Below are positions 1 through 9,000 of a stretch of DNA of 64,000 bases, piece after piece. The notes below the pieces were generated by a model. The model worked only from the letters and a program-made list of their open reading frames with translations. It did not search any database and had not been told where the DNA came from. The stretch lies in the NCBI RefSeq assembly GCF_016906995.1, contig NZ_JAFBBD010000003.1, positions 62,001 through 126,000 on the forward strand, written 5' to 3'. Both the position numbers and the translations under genes were made by a program. The stretch's first letter is position 1; every line of letters begins with the position of its first letter. This DNA comes from Spongiibacter marinus (GTDB lineage Bacteria > Pseudomonadota > Gammaproteobacteria > Pseudomonadales > Spongiibacteraceae).

Positions 1-306
1 GGCGGGGAAAATATCTATCCAGCGGAAATTGAGACACTGCTAAGCCGCCACCCATCGGTTCTTGAATCCGCAGTTATCGGCTTGCCGGATGAGCGTATGG
101 GAGAATCGGTAGCCGCCCTGGTCAGGCTGAATGACGGCGAAACGCTCACTGAAGATGCCCTGCTATCCTTTTTACGCGAGCAATTGGCCGGCTTTAAAGT
201 GCCCTCGGCGCTGCACTTCGTACCACAGCCCCTGCCCCGCAATGCCGCAGGCAAGCTGCTGAAAAAGCAAATTAAGGAGGAGTACGCTACACTGGCGAAG
301 GTTTAA
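1..306 (+). CDS. AMP-dependent acyl-CoA synthetase/ligase, C-terminal part (cut by window edge)
   Basis: Only the last 101 codons are in the window; the frame is open at base 1. The fragment starts in the A8 core motif of adenylate-forming enzymes (GGENIYPAEIE) and ends with the A10 motif (PRNAAGKLLKKQI), whose lysine is the one that contacts the acyl-adenylate. It therefore covers the mobile C-terminal lid domain that rotates between the adenylation and thioesterification steps. The family activates a carboxylic acid with ATP and passes it to coenzyme A. Substrate cannot be read from this part; a fatty-acid CoA ligase is the default reading. It ends 44 bases before the next gene on the same strand. 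A GC-rich hairpin at 315-333 follows the stop but has no T-tract. Confidence 0.85.
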   Translation, partial: GGENIYPAEIETLLSRHPSVLESAVIGLPDERMGESVAALVRLNDGETLTEDALLSFLREQLAGFKVPSALHFVPQPLPRNAAGKLLKKQIKEEYATLAKV

Positions 307-350
307 GTTCTCACGCCCGGCTAACGGCCGGGCCATCCTTCGGAGCGCTA

Positions 351-776
351 ATGAAATTTTTCTCCGAGCGCCGGGCGCGCAAGATTCTTGAAGACGGGGC
401 CGACGACGCCCAACAAGAACAGCTTGAAGCCACCCTGACAAACCGGCGGCGCATTCTCGATAAAGTCCTCACTAACGCATCACTGGCCCCTTACCTGGAA
501 CAAGTGAAAACCCTGTTTCAACTTGTGCAAGACTATGCTCGGGGCAATTATCGGGAAATACCCTGGTGGTCCATCGGCGCGGTCATTACAGCCCTTGGTT
601 ATATTTTAATGCCATTGGACAGCATCCCGGACTTCATTCCTGTAGCGGGCTATCTGGATGACGCCGTGGTGTTAAAACTGTGTTTAGACATGATCGCCCG
701 GGACCTTCAGCAGTACCGTCTGAGTAAAGATGAGGCCGAGCAACAGGGCGAAATAAGCAACGAAGACACCGATTAA
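351..776 (+). CDS. YkvA-family (DUF1232) small membrane-associated protein
   Basis: This 141-residue protein carries the DUF1232 signature at residues 87-104 (MPLDSIPDFIPVAGYLDD), preceded by a hydrophobic stretch (about 72-88) that can form one membrane segment. The charged N-terminus (residues 1-40) and acidic C-terminus are probably cytoplasmic. DUF1232/YkvA proteins are widespread in bacteria and have no agreed function. The stop codon overlaps by four bases the stop of the convergent gene on the other strand, so transcripts of the two genes overlap at their 3' ends. Confidence 0.8.
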   Translation: MKFFSERRARKILEDGADDAQQEQLEATLTNRRRILDKVLTNASLAPYLEQVKTLFQLVQDYARGNYREIPWWSIGAVITALGYILMPLDSIPDFIPVAGYLDDAVVLKLCLDMIARDLQQYRLSKDEAEQQGEISNEDTD

Positions 777-1213
777 TCGTCAGGCAGGTCACCGGCGAGA
801 ATGAAATTGAGGTCAGAGGGCGGTGGTTCGTCATTGAGCACGCTCTGGCAATAACGCACTGCCTCCTCCACAGTATCGCAGGCGACATAGGTCATCCCCG
901 AGTCGGCGTAGGAAAAGTCCAGCGCTTTTAAGTCAACCGAGTTGCAGCCGACATAAACCTGGTCAACACAGCCTTGTAACTGGCACCAGAGCGACAACTT
1001 CGGCTGCGCCGCGGTGACTTCCGGGGTATGAAGGTCGTAATCGCGATAATCCACCACTCGACACCACGGCTGCTTGTCATAGCGGGCAACCACGCGCTCC
1101 AATTCTTGGAAATACGCCATGGCGCCCTCTATATTCCAGGCCCCGCGCAAGGTGGCAATAACGATATTGCCCTGAGTTTCTACGGAAAAAGAACCGTGTG
1201 CGTCGCTGCTCAT
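773..1213 (-). CDS. Hypothetical protein, possibly STAS-like fold
   Basis: I do not recognise this 146-residue protein. It looks soluble, with no signal peptide or membrane segment. The alternation of a beta-rich start (GNIVIATLRGAWN), a helix (AMAYFQELERVVARY) and a central strand (CRVVDYRDYD) recalls STAS/SpoIIAA-like domains, but that is only a pattern impression. The second ATG (1213) is chosen over 1219 because AGGAG lies six bases upstream of it, whereas the same AGGAG directly abuts the ATG at 1219. Its 3' end overlaps the convergent DUF1232 gene by four bases. Confidence 0.6.
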   Translation of the reverse strand: MSSDAHGSFSVETQGNIVIATLRGAWNIEGAMAYFQELERVVARYDKQPWCRVVDYRDYDLHTPEVTAAQPKLSLWCQLQGCVDQVYVGCNSVDLKALDFSYADSGMTYVACDTVEEAVRYCQSVLNDEPPPSDLNFILAGDLPDD

Positions 1214-1285
1214 CGGCATCTCCTGTGACGTTACCTCTTTATAGCAAGCCCACAGAACCTTGCCTATGCGTATTTATGCGCGGTT

Positions 1286-1780
1286 TCAGCCTAAATCCAG
1301 CTCATCGAGCAAGCTGATAACGTCGTCGTGATGGCGCTTGGTATTCACTTTTTCCATCACATGTTTTAAGCGGCCATCTTTGCCAATAATAAAGGTCGTA
1401 CGCAAAATGCCATCGTACTCACGCCCCATGAACTTCTTGAGGCCCCAGGCGCCGTACTTGTCCGCTATAGCGTGGTCTTCATCAGACAACAGGGTAAAGT
1501 TTAACGGCGCCTCTTCCTTCTTGGGGTTTTCTTCAAATTTCTTCAATTTCGCAACCGGGTCGGGGCTAACAGCCAGCACCACGGTGTCCCGCTTAGCAAA
1601 TTCTTTCTGCGTGTCACGAATACCGCAGGCCTGCACAGTGCAACCCGGGGTCTTCGCTTTGGGGTAAAAATACAAAACGACATTTTTACTACCCTTGAAA
1701 TCTTTCAAGCTGACTTTGTCGCCATTTTGATCTTGCAACGTAAAGGCGGGAGCCAGATTACCGATTTTGGGGAACGCCAT
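1286..1780 (-). CDS. bcp: Thioredoxin-dependent thiol peroxidase (Bcp/PrxQ peroxiredoxin)
   Basis: The 164-residue protein is a full-length peroxiredoxin of the Bcp/PrxQ class, which reduces hydrogen peroxide and organic hydroperoxides in the cytoplasm using thioredoxin. The peroxidatic cysteine is C47 in TPGCTVQAC, and C52 five residues later is the resolving cysteine typical of atypical 2-Cys PrxQ. The thioredoxin-fold strands (NVVLYFYPKAKTPGC) are intact. The start at 1780 is backed by GAGGAG six bases upstream. It follows rmuC by ten bases on the same strand and is probably cotranscribed with it. Confidence 0.93.
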   Translation of the reverse strand: MAFPKIGNLAPAFTLQDQNGDKVSLKDFKGSKNVVLYFYPKAKTPGCTVQACGIRDTQKEFAKRDTVVLAVSPDPVAKLKKFEENPKKEEAPLNFTLLSDEDHAIADKYGAWGLKKFMGREYDGILRTTFIIGKDGRLKHVMEKVNTKRHHDDVISLLDELDLG

Positions 1781-1790
1781 GATTTACTCC

Positions 1791-3239
1791 TCAATCATCT
1801 ATCGCTGAATTGTCAGTATCGTCGTGTTGCAGATCAGCGCGATCGCTGAGTGCCGCTGGGATCTGCTTTTTAACCTTCGCACCCAGAGCCTCAAGCCTGG
1901 CAATACGACCAACCACGTTGCCGCGCCCCTCTGTCATACGCTTAAGGGTTTTCTCATAGGCTTGTTGGCCTCTTTCCAGGTGCTTACCCAGGTCTTCCAG
2001 AGACTCGGACACCAATACAAATTGGTCGTGCAAGGCACCCGCTTCGCGAGCAATTTTCTCGGCGTTGCGGTTTTGGCGCTCGTAACGCCAGATACTCTGC
2101 ACCGTGCGCAGCGTCGCCAATAAGGTTGTCGGCCCGACAACCACAATGTTTTGCTCATACGCGCTGCGAAACAGCTCCGGATCATGTTCAAAAGCCGCCA
2201 TAAACGCGGCCTCTACAGGGATAAAGATAAACACGAAATCCAGGGTTCGCAGGCCCTCAATATGCTGATAGGCCTTGGTCGACAGGCCTCCAATATGCTG
2301 GCGCACCGACTGGATATGTTCTTTGAGCGCTGCGCTGCGCTCGCTGTCATCCTCGCTGCTGCAGTAGCGTTCATAAGCAATAAGAGAGACTTTGGCATCG
2401 ATAATGATGTCTTTGTCGTCAGGCAAGTGGACGATCACGTCGGGCTGACGGCGGCGCCCCTGCTCATCAGTAAAACTTTGCTGGGTGTCATACTCGTGGC
2501 CCTTGCGCAGCCCGGACTCCTCCAACACCCGCTCCAGAATCACTTCGCCCCAGTTGCCCTGCGCCTTGTTGTCCCCTTTAAGCGCGCGCGTTAAGTTGTG
2601 CGCCTCGCGACTGATACTGTGGTTCATTTCCTGAAGGGTTTTTAACTGCTCGCGCAATTCACCATGCTGGCGATTTTCGATGTCGTAAATTTGGTTTACG
2701 CGCTCCTGAAAGCCTTTAAGTTGTTCGCGAAAGGGATTGAGCGACTGCTGAAGGCTCTGTTGATTACTCTCGCTAAAGCGGCGGGATTTTTCGTCAAAGA
2801 TCTTGTGCGCCAACTTCTCGAACTGCGCACTCAGTTCTTCCTTGGCCTGCTTGAGCAGGCCAATTTGCTCGGCGCTGGCAGTTTGCAGGTGCTGATAGTC
2901 ACTCTCTTTGCGCGCCAGCGCCGCCTGAGCGTCCGCCAGTTGCTTGCGGTACGCCTCGGCTTTTGCCAGCTCCTCTGCCTGATGGCGCACTCTATCCTGA
3001 GCAACGGCTTCAGCGCGCTGCGCCTCATTAGCCCGTTGCTCAGCGGCATTCAAGCGATGTTGTGCGGTGTCTAAACGCGCGTTAAGGTCCTCGCTCTGTG
3101 CACGTAATGCGTCCATTTGCTGGACCGTTTTTTTTCGCTCAAGCACGGCTATGCGATGCCAGATCAGCGCACCAATACCCAGCCCTAGCAGTAGCGCTAC
3201 CGCGCTGCTAACAAGCAAAATTAGATCTACATTATTCAT
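1791..3239 (-). CDS. rmuC: DNA recombination protein RmuC
   Basis: The 482-residue product has the RmuC layout: an N-terminal membrane anchor (about residues 6-28), a long coiled coil rich in A, Q, E and R (about 35-200), then the RmuC domain with a PD-(D/E)XK-like core (PDVIVHLPDD, then IIIDAKVS). In E. coli loss of RmuC alters the rate of inversions at short inverted repeats; a nuclease role is inferred from the fold. Its length is normal for the family. It is the first gene of a two-gene unit with bcp, and the start ATG at 3239 is the only one that keeps the anchor. Confidence 0.93.
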   Translation of the reverse strand: MNNVDLILLVSSAVALLLGLGIGALIWHRIAVLERKKTVQQMDALRAQSEDLNARLDTAQHRLNAAEQRANEAQRAEAVAQDRVRHQAEELAKAEAYRKQLADAQAALARKESDYQHLQTASAEQIGLLKQAKEELSAQFEKLAHKIFDEKSRRFSESNQQSLQQSLNPFREQLKGFQERVNQIYDIENRQHGELREQLKTLQEMNHSISREAHNLTRALKGDNKAQGNWGEVILERVLEESGLRKGHEYDTQQSFTDEQGRRRQPDVIVHLPDDKDIIIDAKVSLIAYERYCSSEDDSERSAALKEHIQSVRQHIGGLSTKAYQHIEGLRTLDFVFIFIPVEAAFMAAFEHDPELFRSAYEQNIVVVGPTTLLATLRTVQSIWRYERQNRNAEKIAREAGALHDQFVLVSESLEDLGKHLERGQQAYEKTLKRMTEGRGNVVGRIARLEALGAKVKKQIPAALSDRADLQHDDTDNSAIDD

Positions 3240-3316
3240 CGTATTCGGGCTGACTAGAAAGTGAATGGAGTACTATACACCGAGCGCTGAAACCCTACCC
3301 GGGTGCCGCGCAGCGG

Positions 3317-3880
3317 CTATTGGTCGAAGTTCCAGTTTACGTGCTTGGCCCAGAGGGGGCCGGGCTTACCCAGGCGAATGGGGTAATCGTTGCGCCGACG
3401 GTCTTCGAAATAATCTATTAAAATATCGGTAACCACCGGAAACGCCAGCTCGGACCAGGGAATGTCTTCTTCTCGGAAAAGCTTACTTTCCAGGCTTTCC
3501 GGACCGACGCCGAAATCGCCGTCGAGTTCACCGCGGAAAAATACATACACCTGATTGATATGGGGAATATCGAATAATCGATACAGGCTCTCGTCCTTCA
3601 CTTTCGCGGCCGCTTCCTCACGGGTTTCCCTGAGAGCGCCCTCCAGCATCGTCTCGCCGTTTTCCATAAAACCGGCGGGAATCGTCCAGAACCCCAACCG
3701 CGGCTCAATAGCGCGCCGGCAAAGCAGAACCTGATCGCCGATGGTGGGCAGGCAGCCCACCACCACACGGGGGTTTTGGTAATGAATAATGTCGCACTGA
3801 GTGCATGTATAACGTGGTCGGTCGTCTCCTTCCGGCACACGGAGTTCAACCGGCGCACCACACTCACTGCAAAACTTCAT
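3317..3880 (-). CDS. Nudix hydrolase with N-terminal zinc ribbon
   Basis: This 187-residue protein opens with a zinc ribbon (C4, C7, C26, C29) like that of NudC-type enzymes, then a Nudix domain. The Nudix box runs G70, E76, R84-E85, E88-E89, so the metal-binding REUXEE core is intact; the glycine that usually ends the box is alanine (A91). The family hydrolyses a nucleoside diphosphate linked to another moiety. ADP-ribose or NAD(H)-related substrates are plausible from the zinc ribbon but not proven. It lies 31 bases downstream of the flavin reductase gene on the same strand. Confidence 0.85.
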   Translation of the reverse strand: MKFCSECGAPVELRVPEGDDRPRYTCTQCDIIHYQNPRVVVGCLPTIGDQVLLCRRAIEPRLGFWTIPAGFMENGETMLEGALRETREEAAAKVKDESLYRLFDIPHINQVYVFFRGELDGDFGVGPESLESKLFREEDIPWSELAFPVVTDILIDYFEDRRRNDYPIRLGKPGPLWAKHVNWNFDQ

Positions 3881-3911
3881 CTATACCGCTACTCCGCTGA
3901 GAGGCAAAGTC

Positions 3912-4388
3912 CTAGCGCAGTTCCTGATAGCCACCACCGTGGAAAACAAGAGGTTTACCAGTGGGACTCAGGTCCATTTCAGTAACTTTACCAACAAGAA
4001 TCAAATGATCCCCGCCATCATAGCGCTGCCAGATATCACATTCAAAGCTAGTGAGTGCACCGCGCAGAACCGGCAGGCCACTTTTACCAATGCGGTAGTG
4101 ATCCTTATCCAGTTGGTGAGCATCTTTCTTCGCATATTGGTTGGACAGGCCAACCTGCTCTTGGCTCAGTACGTTGACCGTAAAGCCATCGGCCGCTTCA
4201 AAGGCCGGGTAACATTCGGAGTCGTTACGCAGGCTCCACAACACCAGAGCCGGGTCCAGCGACACCGAGGCAAATGAATTAACCGTCATACCGAAAGGCT
4301 CATAGCCGCGTGGATTGGCGGTAATTACGCACACACCTGTCGCGAACTGACCGAGGGCATTGCGGAAGTTACGGGGATCGAAGCTCAT
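3912..4388 (-). CDS. Flavin reductase-like (FMN-binding split barrel) protein
   Basis: The 158-residue protein starts MSFDPRNFRNALGQFATGV, the classical opening of the flavin reductase domain of two-component monooxygenase systems (HpaC-like). These use NAD(P)H to reduce FMN or FAD for a partner oxygenase. The conserved tract MTVNSFASVSLDPALVLWSL (flavin contact) is present. The frame extends upstream to 4469, but the ATG at 4388, with an AGGA nearby, gives the normal family length and is preferred. No monooxygenase partner lies nearby, so the physiological role is open. Confidence 0.85.
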   Translation of the reverse strand: MSFDPRNFRNALGQFATGVCVITANPRGYEPFGMTVNSFASVSLDPALVLWSLRNDSECYPAFEAADGFTVNVLSQEQVGLSNQYAKKDAHQLDKDHYRIGKSGLPVLRGALTSFECDIWQRYDGGDHLILVGKVTEMDLSPTGKPLVFHGGGYQELR

Positions 4389-4508
4389 AAATATCCTGTT
4401 ATCTGTGATTCGCCGCCGACCTGCGTATGGGCCGGCGTGAGGAGCGCGTAGTATACCGTGGGAATGCATTCACCGATGCTGTTACAGCTCGTCCGAACGG
4501 CTGACGCC

Positions 4509-4955
4509 CTACCAGCGCGCGGCGGCCCTATCGTCGCTTTCCCTGGCGTCCACCCAGCGGCTCTCACCGTTGTGCAGTTGTTCTTTTTTCCAAAATGGCG
4601 CCTGGGTTTTAAGGTAGTCCATAACGAACTCACAGGCTTGAAATGCAGCGTGACGGTGCGCCGCGCTCACCGCAACCAGTACAATCTGCTCGCCGGGCAG
4701 CACGGTACCAACCCGGTGGATAACGGTGCAGCCAAGCAAGGACCAGCGCTCACTCGCCTCTACCACAATGCGCTCGATGCTGGACTCGGTCATACCGGGG
4801 TAATGCTCAAGGTGCATCGACGCCACGGTGTCGCCCTGGTTGTTATCGCGCATTACGCCTACAAACTGCACAATTGCGCCGCTGGCGGTGCTGCGCAGTT
4901 GCGCTACTTCAGCGCCTGCATCGAAATCCTCAACCTGAACTAAAACTTTAATCAC
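4509..4955 (-). CDS. moaE: Molybdopterin synthase catalytic subunit MoaE
   Basis: This is the large subunit of molybdopterin synthase (148 residues, normal length), which with thiocarboxylated MoaD converts cyclic pyranopterin monophosphate into molybdopterin. MoaE hallmarks are the GAIVQFVGVMRDNN motif near residues 26-39, HRVG, AAHRHAAF, and the active-site lysines in PFWKKE. It starts at GTG (4955), nine bases after a strong AGGAGG placed at the end of moaD. It is the last gene of the overlapping gloC-moaC-moaD-moaE group. Confidence 0.95.
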   Translation of the reverse strand: MIKVLVQVEDFDAGAEVAQLRSTASGAIVQFVGVMRDNNQGDTVASMHLEHYPGMTESSIERIVVEASERWSLLGCTVIHRVGTVLPGEQIVLVAVSAAHRHAAFQACEFVMDYLKTQAPFWKKEQLHNGESRWVDARESDDRAAARW

Positions 4956-4960
4956 TTAGC

Positions 4961-5203
4961 TTAACCTCCTGTAACTGGAGGAAAAAAAGCAACCTCATCA
5001 CCCTTGGAAACAGGGCTTTCGTCGGCAGCAACTTGCTGATTAATCGCGCATAGCAAATTTTCCTGGGCGAACTGCTCGGCCCAACAATCATTGCGCGTGG
5101 ACAGCTGTGCCTTAAGGCCGGCTACAGTGCCGGCGTAGTCAATATCCAAGTCAGAGGTGCCCAAGGTTTCACGCAGCTTGGCAAAGAACAAGACCTTAAT
5201 CAT
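4961..5203 (-). CDS. moaD: Molybdopterin synthase sulfur carrier subunit MoaD
   Basis: This 80-residue ubiquitin-fold protein ends in the diagnostic Gly-Gly (FFPPVTGG), the site that is adenylated by MoeB and thiocarboxylated before sulfur is handed to MoaE. The frame is open to 5272, but the start is placed at the ATG at 5203. That gives the family length, and GGAGGGG lies seven bases upstream. The start overlaps the moaC stop in ATGATTAA, suggesting translational coupling. The gap to moaE is five bases. Confidence 0.93.
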   Translation of the reverse strand: MIKVLFFAKLRETLGTSDLDIDYAGTVAGLKAQLSTRNDCWAEQFAQENLLCAINQQVAADESPVSKGDEVAFFPPVTGG

Positions 5204-5705
5204 GGTCATGCCCCTCCGCCGACCACTCGCCGGAACGCCCGCCTCGCTTGCTGAGAAGGCGGATGCCCTCAATGCACATGCCTTTATCGACAGCCTTACA
5301 CATGTCGTAGATCGTCAATGCGGCCACAGATACGGCCGTAAGGGCTTCCATCTCGACGCCGGTTTGCGCAGCTAATTTACACCGCGCACGAATGTGCACG
5401 CACTGCCCTGCACTGTCGATGTCAAAATCGACCTTGACTGAAGACAGCATCAGCGGATGGCACAAGGGGATCAAATCGCTGCATTTTTTTGCCGCTTGAA
5501 TGCCCGCCAACCTGGCTACACCGAGCACATCACCCTTTTTATGATTGCCAGCGGCAACCATAGCCAGCGTTTCTGCTTGCATCACCACACGGCCTGTCGC
5601 CTCGGCTTCCCTGGCCGTTACCGCTTTATCGGTCACGTCGACCATGCTCGCCTGGCCCTGTGCATCAAAATGCGTGAACTGTTTTTCTTCCACGTGATCA
5701 CCCAT
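5196..5705 (-). CDS. moaC: Cyclic pyranopterin monophosphate synthase MoaC
   Basis: MoaC acts after MoaA in the first stage of molybdenum cofactor synthesis, rearranging the GTP-derived intermediate to cyclic pyranopterin monophosphate. Family signatures are all visible: [16 protein letters not shown] near the start, [13 protein letters not shown] in the middle, [20 protein letters not shown] and CKAVDK at the end. The frame extends to 5792, but the ATG at 5705 ([13 protein letters not shown]) gives the normal length of 169 residues. It overlaps the upstream gloC stop by eight bases. MoaA is not in this window. Confidence 0.95.
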   Translation of the reverse strand: MGDHVEEKQFTHFDAQGQASMVDVTDKAVTAREAEATGRVVMQAETLAMVAAGNHKKGDVLGVARLAGIQAAKKCSDLIPLCHPLMLSSVKVDFDIDSAGQCVHIRARCKLAAQTGVEMEALTAVSVAALTIYDMCKAVDKGMCIEGIRLLSKRGGRSGEWSAEGHDHD

Positions 5706-6342
5706 AGCGACTGTCAGCAACGAAAGGATTGGTCTGGCGTTCCTCGCCGAATGTCGAGGTCGGGCCATGGCCGGGGATAAAGGTGACATCATCCCCTAGC
5801 GGCCAGAGTTTTTCTCGGATGGACGTAATCAAGGTATCGTAATCACCACGCGGGAAGTCGGTGCGACCGATCGAGCCTTGAAATAACACATCACCGACAA
5901 TCGCCAGCTTGCTCGGCTCATGAAAAAACACCACATGCCCCGGGGTGTGCCCAGGGCAATGACTGACCGCCAGCTGCTGGTTCCCGAAACTAACAGACTC
6001 ACCGTCATCCAGCCAGCGGTCCGGCGTGAAAGCCTCCGCATGGGGAAAGCCGGACATCTGGCACCATTCAGGCAATTTGTCGATCCAGAATGCATCGTCC
6101 TTATGCGGCCCGATGATCTGCACCCCGTATTTCTGGCGCAAGGTATCTGCCGCCGCGCAATGATCCATATGGCCATGGGTCAGCAAAATCACTGACAGTT
6201 TGCCGCCCAACTGCTCCAACGCTGCCTCGATGCGGTCAATATCGCCGCCTGGATCAACCACCGCGGCTTGCCCCGTTTCTTCACAGAGCAGCACCGAGCA
6301 ATTTTGCTGATATGCCGTTACCGGCACCATCGCACACTTCAT
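5698..6342 (-). CDS. gloC: Hydroxyacylglutathione hydrolase, GloC/YcbL-type metallo-beta-lactamase fold
   Basis: The 214-residue protein closely resembles E. coli YcbL (GloC), a type II glyoxalase that hydrolyses S-lactoylglutathione in methylglyoxal detoxification. It keeps the metal site [12 protein letters not shown], the CPGHTPGH histidine and VGDVLF, and the family-specific tracts IPVTA-like ([11 protein letters not shown]), GRTDFPRGD and FIPGHGP. The ATG at 6342 is preferred to 6369 because GGAAG sits five bases upstream and the family begins there. It heads the moaC-moaD-moaE overlap group, an unusual partner for cofactor genes; the link may be only cotranscription. Confidence 0.9.
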   Translation of the reverse strand: MKCAMVPVTAYQQNCSVLLCEETGQAAVVDPGGDIDRIEAALEQLGGKLSVILLTHGHMDHCAAADTLRQKYGVQIIGPHKDDAFWIDKLPEWCQMSGFPHAEAFTPDRWLDDGESVSFGNQQLAVSHCPGHTPGHVVFFHEPSKLAIVGDVLFQGSIGRTDFPRGDYDTLITSIREKLWPLGDDVTFIPGHGPTSTFGEERQTNPFVADSRYG

Positions 6343-6557
6343 TTTTTCTTCCACTTCGTTATTCCACATCTGGCGACAATGATAAGCAGTCGACTGGCAA
6401 CTTCATAGCGCAAGCGGCGATAAATCGATACTGGCACGCTGTTTGCTGACTGTTACTGAGAAACCACAAACGTCGCAAACACTAGCTTAGCTAGCCATTT
6501 ACACAGGGAGGTGAGGAGTTCGCCAGGAGGCGATACATTATTAGAGGTAATTTCACT

Positions 6558-8396
6558 ATGCAGCGTGCATTCGCATACACCCTAGCCCCCATCGTCCTCG
6601 CACTTGCTGCGTGCGGCGGCTCGTCCAGCTCATCAAGTACCAGCGCGCCGCCCGCGCCGCCTACCACTCCAGGTGGGGAGTTTGTGCTGGAAGAAGCCAC
6701 CACGGCGGACGTCCACGCGGCGCTTCGCGGCGATCTCAGCCTTGCCGATGGTCAGCGACTCACCTGCGAAGCCCTCGTTAATATGTATATCCAGCGAATC
6801 TTCGCCTATAACGACAACCCCCAACCAAACGGTGGGCTGCCTATTCGCGGCGTGCTTGCTGTTAACCCCGACAGTATCGACCAGGCCAAGGCGCTGGATG
6901 CCCTCTATGCACGTGACGGTGGCATCGGCGACCGCCCGCTGCACTGCATGCCCGTTTTATTAAAAGACAACTACGACACCTACGATTACCCAAGCACACA
7001 GGGCTCCTACAGTATGCTCGGCCATCAGGCCGGGGTAGATGCCCACTCGGTTGCGGGCTTGCGACAGGCTGGAGCAGTCATTCTCGGCAAGGCCAATCAA
7101 GACGAATTCGCCTTTTTTACTACTGGCTTTTCCAATCGCGCCATCCAGGTAAGCAACCCCTATAACACCTCAGAAAGCCCCGCAGGTTCATCCTCTGGCA
7201 CCGGCGCGTCTATCGCCGCCAACTTTGCCCTAGGCGGCACCGGTAGTGACACCTGCCAGTCAATTCGCCATCCCTCCTCAGTTAACGGCTTAGTGGGCAT
7301 CCGCCCGAGTTTAGGTGTTATCTCTCAGCACGGTATCTTCCCCCTCAGCCACGAGCGCGACACCGGCGGGCCGATGACAAGAACGGTGCGCGACGCAGCG
7401 TTAATGCTCGATGCAATGGCGGGCGTTGATCCCCGCGACCCGAAAACCCTTCTCTACCCTGCCGAATTGCGGCCCGAAAGCTATATGAGCTTTCTGGACC
7501 GGGAAAAATATGGTCTGAAGGGAAGAAAAATTGGCGTGGTAAAACAGCTGGGCAGCAACAGCGATGCGGCAGGTACCGGCGCCCAGGGCGAACTGATTAG
7601 CGCTGCTGTTGAAAAAATGCGCGAATTGGGCGCAGAGGTCTATGACATCTACCTCCCCGATTTTGAAAGCCGCGGCGCGGGTTCACGGCACTATGATGTG
7701 AACCAGTACTTCCTCACCTTCGAGGAAGAAGGCGGAGACAGCCCCAGAGCCTGCGTAAGCAGCCTGGCGATTGCCACCAACGGCTCCGACTCCATCGCCC
7801 ATGAGCGCGAGGCCTGCAGTGGCCTGGACGGCATACTTGAAACGGGCAGAGTGGGACCGCGCACAGCCGCGCTATTCGCGCTTGTTGCCGCAGACGACCC
7901 AAATCTTGCGCCTAGCGAAGCCCAGCTCAACGGTCTGATTGAAATGCGTGACTACACCACCTCACTTATGGACGCCTTGGTCGATGAGTCAGGCGAACCG
8001 GTACTGGACGAAAATGGTGCACAGGTACGCTTGGATGCGCTGATTTTGAGCCCGGGGCCGACCGGCGGCAGAACCTGCGATTTCGGTTCGACCACTCAAA
8101 TGGGCTCAATCGTCGTGCCAGTCGGCTTTGACGACAGCGTTGGTGTACCGCGCGGCATGGAGATATTCGTTCGTCAGTATGACGAGGGAACCGGACTTGC
8201 CATCGCTTACGACTACGAACAGGCAACTCTGCACCGTCAGCCCCCCAGTATTTCGCCCTCTCCCCTGACAGCGGACCAGAGCATTGCAGACTTCAATGCA
8301 CGCATGCAGCAGGCCTTATCAGAGGCAATGACCGAAGCCCCTGAGAACCTGCCCGTTGAGCATTACATTGAAGTTCTGGGAAATATTGGCGGCTAA
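6558..8396 (+). CDS. Amidase-signature family enzyme, predicted lipoprotein
   Basis: This 612-residue protein has a lipoprotein signal peptide ending in LALAAC (lipidated C19), then a Ser/Gly/Pro-rich linker (20-40) and an amidase-signature domain. The Ser-cisSer-Lys triad is K136 (PVLLKDN), S211 or S212 (PAGSSSGTG) and S235 (DTCQSIRHP), with CQ where GG is usual before the nucleophile. Such enzymes hydrolyse amides or related C-N bonds; here the site would be the periplasm or outer membrane. An inserted segment (about 390-480) is longer than in cytoplasmic amidases. A 215-base leader precedes it, so it is likely transcribed alone; AGAGG lies 9-13 bases before the ATG. Substrate unknown. Confidence 0.88.
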   Translation: MQRAFAYTLAPIVLALAACGGSSSSSSTSAPPAPPTTPGGEFVLEEATTADVHAALRGDLSLADGQRLTCEALVNMYIQRIFAYNDNPQPNGGLPIRGVLAVNPDSIDQAKALDALYARDGGIGDRPLHCMPVLLKDNYDTYDYPSTQGSYSMLGHQAGVDAHSVAGLRQAGAVILGKANQDEFAFFTTGFSNRAIQVSNPYNTSESPAGSSSGTGASIAANFALGGTGSDTCQSIRHPSSVNGLVGIRPSLGVISQHGIFPLSHERDTGGPMTRTVRDAALMLDAMAGVDPRDPKTLLYPAELRPESYMSFLDREKYGLKGRKIGVVKQLGSNSDAAGTGAQGELISAAVEKMRELGAEVYDIYLPDFESRGAGSRHYDVNQYFLTFEEEGGDSPRACVSSLAIATNGSDSIAHEREACSGLDGILETGRVGPRTAALFALVAADDPNLAPSEAQLNGLIEMRDYTTSLMDALVDESGEPVLDENGAQVRLDALILSPGPTGGRTCDFGSTTQMGSIVVPVGFDDSVGVPRGMEIFVRQYDEGTGLAIAYDYEQATLHRQPPSISPSPLTADQSIADFNARMQQALSEAMTEAPENLPVEHYIEVLGNIGG

Positions 8397-8414
8397 CACC
8401 GCCAGCAGAAAACC

Positions 8415-8741
8415 TTACTTATAAAACACCCGTCCCCGGTACACATGCTTTTTAGCGCCGGGGGCCGGGTTTTGCTGCTCATCAATAGAGGGGATCTTAT
8501 GTCCCCGGTAAGTAATCTCGGTAATAGCCTCCAGCGATTTTTTCTCCGCCGACTCTCGACCAGCGAGGCTGAGTAGCTCGCCGATGGTGTTTTTCGAGAT
8601 AGGGTCGCGGGTGCGGGGCGCCAACGCCGACAAAATATCTAGCAATTCCGGATCGGCCAAACGAATACGAATGCCAAACTCGGCATACAATCTGGAGCGC
8701 AGCTTCTGAAGGCGCGACACCATCTCCGGGGTATACAACAT
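8415..8741 (-). CDS. Hypothetical protein, 108 residues
   Basis: I do not recognise this protein. It is basic, soluble, has no cysteine, and starts with a helix (PEMVSRLQKLRSRLYAEFG) followed by a segment rich in leucine that could be a second helical hairpin. The C-terminus is short and basic (KKHVYRGRVFYK), suggesting nucleic-acid contact, but no HTH or ribbon motif is clear. The start at 8741 has AAGGA upstream. It converges with the amidase gene with 18 bases between stops. Confidence 0.6.
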   Translation of the reverse strand: MLYTPEMVSRLQKLRSRLYAEFGIRIRLADPELLDILSALAPRTRDPISKNTIGELLSLAGRESAEKKSLEAITEITYRGHKIPSIDEQQNPAPGAKKHVYRGRVFYK

Positions 8742-8912
8742 TGGATATCCTTAGCCGCACAAGGCGTAGCGTGAATAAGCAGCAACGTCGACGCAAGAAA
8801 TGTTCCACTCTTAGCGCAGCCGCATGCGTCAATGTAAATTCACAATTGCCAAGGCGTAGAAAATCCCTTAGAGTGTCGGCCCTCAAAACACAGCCTCGGC
8901 TGTACCTGTTTT

Positions 8913-9000
8913 GGTGAGGTGTCTGAGTGGTCGAAAGAGCACGCCTGGAAAGTGTGTGTACGGCAACGTACCGAGGGTTCGAATCCCTCCCTCACCGCCA
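8913..9000 (+). tRNA. tRNA-Ser (anticodon GGA)
   Basis: The 88-base sequence folds as a class II tRNA. The acceptor strands are GGTGAGG and CCTCACC, followed by G73 and an encoded CCA. The anticodon stem CACGC/GTGTG encloses the loop CTGGAAA, giving anticodon GGA, which reads UCC and UCU serine codons. A long variable arm (TACGGCAACGTA) and a T arm with GGTTCGAATCC are present. A strong terminator follows at once. Confidence 0.97.

Noticed and set aside
2151-2594. 147-codon + strand frame opposite rmuC
   Set aside because: It lies wholly inside the well-supported rmuC gene, with no ribosome site or family match.
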